Shown: in pieces, positions 52,676 through 59,997 of the stretch
How positions within the stretch are numbered: position 1 is the first letter of the stretch
Layout: each line of letters begins with the position of its first letter
Origin: RGIG7332 sp045580305
GTDB lineage: Bacteria > Bacillota > Clostridia > Oscillospirales > JAAYXM01
Reading direction: 5' to 3'
Length of the DNA stretch: 64,000 bases
NCBI GenBank assembly: GCA_045580305.1
Contig: JAZNNQ010000001.1
Coordinates: forward strand, 1-64,000
Program-made: the position numbers and the translations under genes
The notes under the pieces: generated by a model
Told to the model about the DNA's origin: nothing
Databases searched by the model: none
What the model saw: the letters and a program-made list of their open reading frames with translations, nothing else

Positions 52676-53374
52676 ATGAAAGAATTTGAACTGCCACACC
52701 GGCACGGTGAGAAAAATATAGAAAGCCTGCGTAAAGAACTGTTCCCGGTGGAACGGTTTTCTTCGGCAACGGAGATGTTCAAACAATTGAGCGATCCAAC
52801 GCGTGCGCGGATATTCTGGTTGCTATGCCATCAGGAAGAGTGTGTTATAAACATTGCCGCTATGTTGGATATGTCAAGTCCCGCCGTGTCGCATCATTTG
52901 CGGCTTCTTTATGAATGTGACCTTATTTCAAGCAGACGCGACGGCAAAGAGGTGTATTATAAGGCATCCGATACGGAAATATGTGAATTACTGCATAAAA
53001 CGGTGGAACAGATGATGGAAATAGCCTGTCCGCAAAAAGCATCGGATACCACAAAACAGATTGTCCACAATGTTCACGAGTATATGCTTGAGCATATATC
53101 AGAGAGAATCACCATTGAAGAACTGTCCAAGCGATTTCATATAAATACCACTACCTTGAAGCGAGAGTTTAAGGCGGTTTACGGTATGTCTATTGCGGCG
53201 CATATGAAGAAACATCGTATGGACTACGCGGCAAGATTGCTTAAAGAAAGCCGGAAGGGAATTGCCCAGATAGCCCTGGCAGTAGGTTACGAGAGTCAGA
53301 GTAGGTTCACCGTTACATTTAAAGAGATTTATGGTGTTCTTCCTTCAGAATACAGAAAAAAACAAAATCTATAG
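52676..53374 (+). CDS. ArsR-AraC fusion transcription regulator
   Basis: 232 residues with two DNA-binding modules. N-terminal ArsR/SmtB winged helix (about 30-100): LSDPTRARIFWLL, the recognition helix SSPAVSHHLRLL and wing RRDGKEVYYKA. C-terminal AraC-type double helix-turn-helix (about 130-228): ITIEELSKRFHINTTTLKREFK and IAQIALAVGYESQSRFTVTFKEIYGVLP. Possible metal ligands are His8 and His10 near the N-terminus, Cys56 at the position of the ArsR alpha-3 site (EECVINIA; the usual ELCVCD has two Cys) and Cys118. Divergent from the efflux operon, which it very likely controls. AGGAGA precedes the ATG. Confidence 0.9.
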   Translation: MKEFELPHRHGEKNIESLRKELFPVERFSSATEMFKQLSDPTRARIFWLLCHQEECVINIAAMLDMSSPAVSHHLRLLYECDLISSRRDGKEVYYKASDTEICELLHKTVEQMMEIACPQKASDTTKQIVHNVHEYMLEHISERITIEELSKRFHINTTTLKREFKAVYGMSIAAHMKKHRMDYAARLLKESRKGIAQIALAVGYESQSRFTVTFKEIYGVLPSEYRKKQNL

Positions 53375-53382
53375 AAATAAAA

Positions 53383-53427
53383 AAGACAGTAAGAAACGCC
53401 GTTATAAGCTTTCTTACTGTCTTTTAT
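53383..53427. terminator. Bidirectional terminator, regulator gene and proS
   Basis: AAAAGACAGTAAGAAA (53383-53398) pairs with TTTCTTACTGTCTTTT (53412-53427). Confidence 0.9.
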
Positions 53428-53439
53428 GTTAGCTTTTAT

Positions 53440-55149
53440 TTACTTTTCTTCAGCTAAAACATTGAGTACCTCATCAAGTGCGCCTTCAACGGAAACGCTT
53501 GTAGAGAAGTGCTTATCTCTTGTGGTGATCTCAACCACACCTTGCTTCATATTTCTCGGGCTAACGATAACGCGGTAGGGAACACCTAAAAGGTCAGCAT
53601 CGGAGAACATAACGCCGGCGCTTACCTTGCGGTCATCATAAATTACCTCAACGCCCTTTGCCAGTAAATCCTCGTAAAGCTTATCTGCATAAGCCTTAAC
53701 CTCTGCATCATCTGCACGAACAGCGCAAAGGTGAACCTGCCAGGGAGCAACGGAAAGCGGCCATATAGGACCAAAGTCGTCGTGATAGGTCTCGCAAATA
53801 GAGGCTGCAAGTCGGCCTACACCGATACCATAGCAACCCATAATCGGATACTGAATTTCGCCGTTTGCATCGACATAGGTCATTTCCATGGACTTGGTGT
53901 ATTTGGTGCCAAGCTGGAAAATGTTACCGACCTCAATACCACGGGAAACGGTGATTACGGGCTTGCCGCACTTGGGGCAAATACCACCTTCCTGGATCTT
54001 GGCAAAATCGTGGTACTCAGCACCCGGCAAATCGCGGGTCATATCAAGACCGGTAAAGTGATACTCTTCCTCATTTGCGCCGCAAGCGAGATTGTTGACG
54101 CCCTCAAGTGAACGGTCATAAAGAACGGTATAGTCGCCATTTAAATTAACCGGGCCGATGTAGCCTGCGGTAAGACCGGACTCCTCGGTAATAAGCGCCG
54201 GATGAATTTCATAGCCTAAGAAGTTGGTAAGCTTGGTCTCATTCACCTCAAGATCACCGCGGATAAAGAGTACGACATAATGATCGTCAATATTGCGCTG
54301 GTAAATAACCGCCTTACAGGAGGTCTTTTCATCACACTTAAGGAAGTTGCAAACCTCCTCGATGGTCTGCATTCCCGGCGTGTGTACCTTGGTAAGCTCG
54401 TCGGATACATCGCATCTCTTATTTTCTAAAATGCACTCAGCAGCCTCCATATTGGCTCTGTAATCACATTCGGTACAAATTGCGATGGAGTCCTCGCCGA
54501 TAGGAGTGAGAAGCATAAACTCGTGGGAAACACTGCCGCCCATCATACCGGAGTCAGACGCAACAGAAATTACATTGGGAAGACCTGCACGCGCGTAAAT
54601 GCGCTCATATGCCTTGTGGCATTTCTCGTAATACTGCTCTAAATCCTCCTGGCTTGTGTGGAAGGAGTAAGCATCCTTCATTGTAAACTCGCGAACACGG
54701 ATAAGACCTGCTCTCGGTCTTGCCTCATCACGGAATTTGGTCTGTATCTGGTATATCATAAAGGGATATCTCATATAGCTTTGTGCATAGTCGCGCACAA
54801 GGTGAACAGCCGCCTCCTCGTGGGTCATACCGAGAAGATGCGGGCTTCCGCTACGGTCATTAAAACGAACCATCTCCTTGCCGATACTCTCGTATCTGCC
54901 GGACTCCTGCCAGATAGAAGCGGGCATAACGACGGGGAATGAAACCTCCTGACCGTCAATTGCATCCATTTCCTCGCGGATGATTTGCTCGATTTTACGG
55001 GTAATGCGCTTTAAGGGCATATAGGACGAGAAAATACCGTTTGCCATATGCTTCATATAGCCGCCGCGCACCATAAGGGCATGGCTGTCAACCACACAAT
55101 CAGACGGTCTTTCTTTAAAACGATCGCCTACAAGTTTTTCCAATTTCAT
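53440..55149 (-). CDS. proS: Prolyl-tRNA synthetase, bacterial type
   Basis: 569-residue class II synthetase with the editing insertion (INS, roughly 230-380) between motifs 2 and 3, the normal bacterial form. Motif blocks: GTP-like catalytic RPSDCVVDSHALMVRGGYM start, THEEAAVHLVRDY, RPRAGLIRVREFTMKDAYSFH and the anticodon domain with YDDRKVSAGVMFSDADLLGVPYR near the end. ATG 55149 follows GGAGG by 9 bases; a longer frame upstream is the T-box leader, not protein. Expression is set by uncharged tRNA-Pro through the T-box. Confidence 0.97.
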   Translation of the reverse strand: MKLEKLVGDRFKERPSDCVVDSHALMVRGGYMKHMANGIFSSYMPLKRITRKIEQIIREEMDAIDGQEVSFPVVMPASIWQESGRYESIGKEMVRFNDRSGSPHLLGMTHEEAAVHLVRDYAQSYMRYPFMIYQIQTKFRDEARPRAGLIRVREFTMKDAYSFHTSQEDLEQYYEKCHKAYERIYARAGLPNVISVASDSGMMGGSVSHEFMLLTPIGEDSIAICTECDYRANMEAAECILENKRCDVSDELTKVHTPGMQTIEEVCNFLKCDEKTSCKAVIYQRNIDDHYVVLFIRGDLEVNETKLTNFLGYEIHPALITEESGLTAGYIGPVNLNGDYTVLYDRSLEGVNNLACGANEEEYHFTGLDMTRDLPGAEYHDFAKIQEGGICPKCGKPVITVSRGIEVGNIFQLGTKYTKSMEMTYVDANGEIQYPIMGCYGIGVGRLAASICETYHDDFGPIWPLSVAPWQVHLCAVRADDAEVKAYADKLYEDLLAKGVEVIYDDRKVSAGVMFSDADLLGVPYRVIVSPRNMKQGVVEITTRDKHFSTSVSVEGALDEVLNVLAEEK

Positions 55150-55181
55150 AAAAGAAACCTCCGTTTTTTGTTTTTGAACAT

Positions 55182-55425
55182 AAAAAAGCCCTAAGCCAAT
55201 TTGGCTTAGGGCGAACTGTTTAAGTCCGTGGTACCACCTAAATTCGGATAAAATCCGCACTCGTAGTCTCTGTAACGGGAGATGCCCGGTGTAGCTTACT
55301 GCAGTTTCGGCACACAGCTCAAAGATCGGTTCAGCATCATTCATTAAAGGCTTGCAGCAACCGCCTTCTCTCTGGAAAATCCCGATGCATACTATTTCTT
55401 ATCATAGCTTTTTGGTGTTCAATTT
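55182..55425 (-). promoter_or_regulatory. T-box riboswitch, proline-specific, upstream of proS
   Basis: Stem I conserved sequence CCAGAGAGAAGGCGG and GTTGCTGCAAGCC (around 55373-55350); specifier loop with GAA-CCG-A, the CCG proline codon at 55329-55327; antiterminator bulge AGGTGGTACCACGG (around 55239-55225), whose GGTGG pairs with the tRNA acceptor end; then terminator GCCCTAAGCC..GGCTTAGGGC at 55212-55188 with a T-run. Uncharged tRNA-Pro should stabilise the antiterminator and switch proS on. Confidence 0.92.
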
Positions 55426-55431
55426 GAAGAA

Positions 55432-55460
55432 ATTATACCATAAAGATTAAAAACCGTCAA
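55432..55460 (-). promoter_or_regulatory. Promoter of the proS T-box leader
   Basis: On the minus strand: TTGACG (55460-55455), 17-base spacer, TATAAT (55437-55432). Confidence 0.8.
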
Positions 55461-55521
55461 GCATTATTGAAAAAAGTGGGGATATCATTTATAATACTAA
55501 AAAAAGCTGCTGGAGAAAATT

Positions 55522-56340
55522 ATGTATTCAAAGGTCTATGTTGAAATTACGAATATATGCAATCTGAATTGCTCCTTCTGTCACGGGCATGGGCGAGAGC
55601 CCAAAATGATGAGCGAGGCTGAGTTTGTAAGTATACTTGATAAACTCACGGACAAAACCGAGTATATTTATTATCACCTTATGGGGGAGCCTTTGCTCCA
55701 TCCCGAGCTTCCGCGATTTATTAAGCTGGCAAAGGAACAAGGGTATAAGTCCGTTATTACCACAAACGGCACACTGCTTGCAAAACGCGGAGATGAGATT
55801 ATCGCAACGAAGCCACATAAGGTCAGTGTCTCGGTCCACAGTCTGGAAAACGGCGATTTAACGGAGTATTTAACCGAGGTGGTAAAGTTTGCGGAGAATG
55901 CATCACACGCGGGAATTATCGTTGTTTTACGCCTTTGGAACAAGGGGCACGATAACGGACTTAATGATAAGGTTTTCGCGTTTCTTAAGGAAAAAGTAGA
56001 AGGCGAGTGGGCGGAAAATACAAAAGGTATCCGCATACATAACAAACTGCATTTAGAGTGGGGCGAGCGCTTTGAATGGCCGGATGAAAATGCAGCCGTT
56101 CAGGGGGATGAGTTTTTCTGCTACGGGCTTCGCGATCATTTTGGTATCCTTTGCGATGGTACGGTGGTGCCTTGCTGCTTAGACAGCGAGGGAGCTATAA
56201 AACTCGGCAATATTTTTGAAAGTGATATTACGGATATTTTAAATTCCCCCCGCGCAAAAGCCATAACCGAAGGCTTTGAAAAACGATGCGCAAGCGAAGA
56301 ACTATGCCGTCGTTGCGGCTATGCACAAAGATTTATATAA
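55522..56340 (+). CDS. Radical SAM/SPASM-type protein
   Basis: 272 residues. The [4Fe-4S] radical SAM site CNLNCSFC (Cys13, Cys17, Cys20; CxxxCxxC) begins immediately, followed by the GEPLLHPE SAM-binding block. The C-terminal SPASM-like region has FCYGLRDHFGILCDGTVVPCCLD and CRRCGYA, binding one or more auxiliary clusters. Short for the family, and no precursor peptide, transporter or other maturase is visible nearby, so the substrate is unknown. SD is weak (GGAG 8-9 bases upstream of the ATG). Single-gene unit ending in a shared terminator. Confidence 0.88.
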   Translation: MYSKVYVEITNICNLNCSFCHGHGREPKMMSEAEFVSILDKLTDKTEYIYYHLMGEPLLHPELPRFIKLAKEQGYKSVITTNGTLLAKRGDEIIATKPHKVSVSVHSLENGDLTEYLTEVVKFAENASHAGIIVVLRLWNKGHDNGLNDKVFAFLKEKVEGEWAENTKGIRIHNKLHLEWGERFEWPDENAAVQGDEFFCYGLRDHFGILCDGTVVPCCLDSEGAIKLGNIFESDITDILNSPRAKAITEGFEKRCASEELCRRCGYAQRFI

Positions 56341-56370
56341 AAAGGCTTGGATAAAAATCCAAGCCTTTTT
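56339..56370. terminator. Bidirectional terminator, radical SAM gene and ferredoxin-type gene
   Basis: AAAAAGGCTTGGAT (56339-56352), AAAA loop, ATCCAAGCCTTTTT (56357-56370). The radical SAM stop codon overlaps the left arm. Confidence 0.93.
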
Positions 56371-56372
56371 AA

Positions 56373-57059
56373 CTATTCAACTATTCTGCCGTCGGTGGAG
56401 ATTGTAACGACTTGCCATGGTATAAATTTGCCGCTTGCCTGTAGTGCGGTTTTAGTTGCATTTTCAATGCCGCCGCAGCAGGGCACTTCCATACGGACAA
56501 CGGTAACGCTTTTAATATTGTTATTAGTAATAATGGCGGTTAGTTTCTCGGTGTAATCTACCATATCAAGCTTGGGACAACCGATTAATGTTACGCGATT
56601 TCGGATAAATTCATTGTGAAAATTACCGTAGGCATATGCGGTGCAATCCGCTGCAATAAGCAGGTTTGCGCCGTCAAAGTAGGGCGCATTCACCGGTACT
56701 AATTTAATTTGTACCGGCCATTGCGAAAGCTGACTGTGAGAAACGGAGGGAGATGGAGTATTGCAAACATCTCTCTTAATCACTTTTGAATTTGTACCCG
56801 GGCAGCCGCAGGGCAGGGTCTTCTTCGCTTTGGCTGCCATTACCGCAGCCTCATCGTACGCCGGTGCTTCGCGCTCCTCAAAGGAGATCGCGTTTGTGGG
56901 GCAGGCGGGCAGACAATCACCAAGTCCGTCACAGTAATCCTCGCGAGTCAGGCGCGCTTTGCCATCTATCATTTCGATTGCGCCCTCATGGCAAGCCGCC
57001 GCACAAGCACCGCAACCGTTGCACTTTTCTTCATCAATTTTTATTATTTTTCTGATCAT
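56373..57059 (-). CDS. 4Fe-4S ferredoxin-domain protein
   Basis: 228 residues. N-terminal two-cluster ferredoxin domain: CNGCGACAAAC (Cys13, 16, 19, 23) and YCDGLGDCLPACP (Cys43, 49, 53). A linker with LPCGCPGT follows, then a C-terminal domain with a DGANLLIAADCTAYAYGNFH-type segment and a CCGGIENA end. Cytoplasmic. The family is found in anaerobes as an electron carrier or sensor accessory with no fixed role. Divergent from the Crp/Fnr gene, 88 bases between start codons, so the two are likely co-regulated. GGAG lies before the ATG. Confidence 0.85.
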   Translation of the reverse strand: MIRKIIKIDEEKCNGCGACAAACHEGAIEMIDGKARLTREDYCDGLGDCLPACPTNAISFEEREAPAYDEAAVMAAKAKKTLPCGCPGTNSKVIKRDVCNTPSPSVSHSQLSQWPVQIKLVPVNAPYFDGANLLIAADCTAYAYGNFHNEFIRNRVTLIGCPKLDMVDYTEKLTAIITNNNIKSVTVVRMEVPCCGGIENATKTALQASGKFIPWQVVTISTDGRIVE

Positions 57060-57118
57060 TTTATTTTCTCCTCTCTTGCTTTGTTGAGTTAAGTATAATA
57101 TAATAAATTTAATAAGTC

Positions 57119-57134
57119 TGTTGTTTTTACAACA
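57119..57134. promoter_or_regulatory. Palindrome TGTTGT-TTTT-ACAACA before the Crp/Fnr gene
   Basis: Exact 6-base arms with a 4-base centre, the geometry of Crp/Fnr-family operators (TTGT/ACAA half-sites). It ends 13 bases before the ATG, where a bound protein would block transcription or initiation. Confidence 0.5.
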
Positions 57135-57147
57135 AAAGAGGTGTGAG

Positions 57148-57804
57148 ATGGAAAAATATCTTCCGATTTTGGAAAATACACGGCTTTTTTACGGTGTCGG
57201 CAGGGAAGAAATAAAGCTGCTTTTGGGTTGCCTGCAGGCATCAACCCGTGCATACAGAAAAGGCGAATATGTTTTTACCAGAGGCGACACTACCGAGAAT
57301 ATTGTGCTTCTGGCAGAGGGTAGCGTATATATCCAGCGTGAGGATTACTGGGGAAACCGCAGTATTGTAAATGCAATTGTACCCGGAGAAATGTTCGCTG
57401 AAGCCTACGCCGCCGGAGGAGACGCCATATCAAACGATGTTGTGGCAACTGAGGACAGCGTTGTAATATACCTCAATGTAAATAAAATGCTTACGACTTG
57501 CTCATCTACTTGCAAATTCCATACCAAAGTAATTCGAAATCTGTTTTTTGCCATCTCAGAAAAAAACAAAACACTTATGCAAAAGCTGGGATATATGTCC
57601 CGTCGTACCACAAGAGAAAAGCTTATGGCATATTTATCGGATCAGGCGAAAAAACAAGGAATGGCAGAGTTTGCCATTCCTTTCAATCGTCAACAACTTG
57701 CGGATTTTCTGTCAGTTGACCGCAGCGCTATGTCGGGTGAGCTTTGCAAAATGCGCGACGAGGGACTTATTGAGTTTAGGAAAAATAAATTTAAACTAAT
57801 GTAA
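57148..57804 (+). CDS. Crp/Fnr-family transcription regulator
   Basis: 218 residues. N-terminal cyclic-nucleotide-binding-like domain (about 10-125) without the Cys motifs of FNR, then a long helix and a C-terminal Crp-type helix-turn-helix (FNRQQLADFLSVDRSAMSGELCKM). Ligand unknown: the phosphate-binding RA-type signature of CRP is not evident (MFAEAYAAGG instead), as is usual for clostridial members. ATG 57148 has GAGGTGTGAG upstream. It faces away from the ferredoxin-type gene and probably controls it and itself through the palindrome at 57119-57134. Confidence 0.9.
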   Translation: MEKYLPILENTRLFYGVGREEIKLLLGCLQASTRAYRKGEYVFTRGDTTENIVLLAEGSVYIQREDYWGNRSIVNAIVPGEMFAEAYAAGGDAISNDVVATEDSVVIYLNVNKMLTTCSSTCKFHTKVIRNLFFAISEKNKTLMQKLGYMSRRTTREKLMAYLSDQAKKQGMAEFAIPFNRQQLADFLSVDRSAMSGELCKMRDEGLIEFRKNKFKLM

Positions 57805-57818
57805 AATGTGCCTTATTG

Positions 57819-59030
57819 CTATTTTGAGGTAAGTTTGAGTTTGCGCAAAATGCGTCTGAATGCTATTCCAAAGTAAAATGAGAACTTCGACCATACGCGT
57901 ACAAAAACATTGGGTACTTTCATACCTTGTTTTTTCATATAATCATAGGTTTCAGCGTAAAACAGATCGTTTGATTTAAACGCAGCTACACGGTTTATGA
58001 GCTTTTTTCTGTTTTTCTCATAATATGAAAGGTCAAAAGCATTCTTGTAATTATCAAGAACGCCCAAAAGGTCCAATTGAACGAGAGTTCTTATACATTT
58101 GTTACAGGTTCCGCAGTTAGTCTCATTTCTCCAACAAACATGCAGAAAATCGTATGTATCCGGGAATTTTGAGATATACTTTGTTTTTTCAATTCTGTTC
58201 ATATTAGAGTTAGCAGAATAAAACTTTACACTTCCGGATATATAAGCCATAAGCCAATGCTCGTAATGCGACATATCGTCGGTGGTATCAATATATAACT
58301 TGTCAAGATTGTATGTTGAAGCATAATAATAGTGTTTAAAGTGATTTTGAAGGAGTAGAATTGTACCCAGGTTGCGAACGGTATGAGTGTTGGAAAATCC
58401 GTACTTGAACTCAGAACATATTACCTCTTGAAGATTTGTTTTGATGGTGATTAATTTTTTATTGTACTTATCACAATATTTACGCACATGCTCGTTTTCC
58501 TTGATAAAAAGATTCTCTTCGACCTCTTTATCAAAATAGCCTATGTTTCCGTGATGTGCTCCGGTTTTTAAGTGCACCAGGTGAGTTAATTTGTAATTCT
58601 CGCTGGGTGCGTCTTCCGTATATTCGTGTATAGTAGTAAAAGAATCTACGCCCAAGGAAACGCCGGTACCGTTCCAAGTGCCATTGAACTTTACACTTTT
58701 GCATGGTATACTGATGTTAATCATATTGGCTTTGCCTTTGTCAGCAGTGGCAATTTGAGGAATGATATGTTTGGTTAAGTTATAATATAACTCTTCTGAA
58801 ATCGGTATTTCAGAGCATATGTCATAACCTTTTACCATCGCTAACGGGAAAAAAGTGACGACCACAGGATCAACCAAATATGGTACTTCGTCAATATTTT
58901 CGCCATATATAGAATATTGCAGCCTGTATGGGTTTGAATTTATGGTTATCTCGAAGGTAACCTCGCATCCGTCATCTGTTTTTTGCTGGTTGAGTGACAA
59001 AATTTCTATTTTTTTCATTAAAAACCACAT
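57819..59030 (-). CDS. QueC-like PP-loop protein of unknown function
   Basis: 403 residues, unrecognised at family level. It has a PP-loop-type motif GTGVSLGVDSFTT (SLGVDS at 125-130, compare SGGVDS) and a cysteine cluster Cys299-x6-Cys306-x2-Cys309-x2-Cys312 followed by Arg, the arrangement of the zinc site in QueC. This points to an ATP-dependent adenylating enzyme, not to QueC itself, whose other blocks are missing. The C-terminus is strongly basic and aromatic (FYFGIAFRRILRKLK). More A/T-rich than the neighbours, which may mean recent acquisition. Start uncertain: ATG 59030 with GAGG 6 bases upstream, or ATG 59018. Confidence 0.7.
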   Translation of the reverse strand: MWFLMKKIEILSLNQQKTDDGCEVTFEITINSNPYRLQYSIYGENIDEVPYLVDPVVVTFFPLAMVKGYDICSEIPISEELYYNLTKHIIPQIATADKGKANMINISIPCKSVKFNGTWNGTGVSLGVDSFTTIHEYTEDAPSENYKLTHLVHLKTGAHHGNIGYFDKEVEENLFIKENEHVRKYCDKYNKKLITIKTNLQEVICSEFKYGFSNTHTVRNLGTILLLQNHFKHYYYASTYNLDKLYIDTTDDMSHYEHWLMAYISGSVKFYSANSNMNRIEKTKYISKFPDTYDFLHVCWRNETNCGTCNKCIRTLVQLDLLGVLDNYKNAFDLSYYEKNRKKLINRVAAFKSNDLFYAETYDYMKKQGMKVPNVFVRVWSKFSFYFGIAFRRILRKLKLTSK

Positions 59031-59085
59031 CCTTTGCCTCAGTATATCACATAAACACTTTTTTTGTAAATAGGGGACAAGATAA

Positions 59086-59916
59086 ATGAAAAAAGTTTTT
59101 CTTGCACTTGTTTTAGTCATAGTGATGCTTTTCGTGTACTCCAATTACACGGTAGGTGTAACCGACTATGAGATTAAAATTGAAAATTTACCGGATAGCT
59201 TCGACGGTTTTAAAATACTGCAATTATCAGATTTACATAACAAGGATTTTGCGAATCTTATTGATAAAATCAACGATGCTAAGCCGGATATCGTGGTAAT
59301 GACCGGCGATATGGTGAGCACAAGCGATGAAGACTATGATGTGTTTTTAAATTATGCCGATAAAATAGCGGATAAATACCCCACATACTTCATTGTGGGT
59401 AACCACGAGCAGGCGCTTTCTCGCGCTGATTATGCCGAACTTATGACACAGATTTCGAACACGGGCGTATACATACTCGATAATTCCTGTGTAACGCTGG
59501 AAAAAGGGGAGAAAACGGTAAACCTTTACGGAATGTGGTTTAACCTGCGCTTTTACCGTGATATAAATGATGCAAACACAGACGAGTATATAGTTGATGC
59601 CGAGCATATGAATAGGATTTTGGAAAAATCGAAAGGGGGAGTAAACATCCTTCTGACCCATAATCCCGTATATTTTGATGCATATGCAGAGTGGGGTGCG
59701 GATCTGACGCTTGCGGGCCACATGCACGGTGGTATGGTACAAATTCCCTTTAAAGGCGGACTTTTTTCGCCGGAGAAGGAATATTTTCCCGAATATGACG
59801 CGGGACTGTTTAAAAACGGTGACAGCACACTTGTGGTAAGTCGCGGGCTTGGTGAACATAAGGGTTTCAGATTTTTGAACCAGCCGGAAATCGTGGTAGT
59901 AACGCTAAAAAAATAG
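59086..59916 (+). CDS. Membrane-anchored metallophosphoesterase
   Basis: 276 residues. N-terminal hydrophobic helix (about 4-20), then a calcineurin-like phosphoesterase domain with LSDLHNKDF, MTGDMV, VGNHEQ, LTHNPVYF and AGHMHGG metal sites. YkuE-type family; faces outside. Such enzymes act on phospholipid or UDP-sugar diphosphates, substrate not predictable. AGGGGA lies before the ATG. No partner gene nearby. Confidence 0.92.
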   Translation: MKKVFLALVLVIVMLFVYSNYTVGVTDYEIKIENLPDSFDGFKILQLSDLHNKDFANLIDKINDAKPDIVVMTGDMVSTSDEDYDVFLNYADKIADKYPTYFIVGNHEQALSRADYAELMTQISNTGVYILDNSCVTLEKGEKTVNLYGMWFNLRFYRDINDANTDEYIVDAEHMNRILEKSKGGVNILLTHNPVYFDAYAEWGADLTLAGHMHGGMVQIPFKGGLFSPEKEYFPEYDAGLFKNGDSTLVVSRGLGEHKGFRFLNQPEIVVVTLKK

Positions 59917-59919
59917 AAA

Positions 59920-59945
59920 AAATCAATCAGTTGCGATTGATTTAT
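59920..59945 (+). terminator. Weak hairpin after the metallophosphoesterase gene
   Basis: AAATCAATC-AGTTG-CGATTGATTT with a short T/A tail; an imperfect terminator, partly overlapping the promoter region of the next gene. Confidence 0.5.
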
Positions 59946-59955
59946 GGTAAAAAAT

Positions 59956-59976
59956 GTGTTACTATGATAGTAACAC
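59956..59976. promoter_or_regulatory. 21-base palindrome before the mannitol-dehydrogenase-family gene
   Basis: GTGTTACTAT-G-ATAGTAACAC, exact 10-base arms around one central base, 21 bases before the ATG at 59998. A TTGATT box lies 17 bases upstream of a TACTAT box inside it, so it probably overlaps the promoter. It looks like a GntR- or LacI-type operator for sugar-acid or polyol control. Confidence 0.6.
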
Positions 59977-59997
59977 TTATAAGAAAGGTGAAAAGAT

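Noticed and set aside
55150..55344. N-terminal extension of proS by 65 codons
   Set aside because: The extra frame runs through the T-box antiterminator and terminator; ATG 55149 has a strong ribosome site and starts the protein as in the family.
57061..57118. Assigning exact promoters in the Crp/ferredoxin divergent gap
   Set aside because: Several TATAAT-like boxes occur in an A/T-rich stretch but none has a convincing -35 at the right distance.
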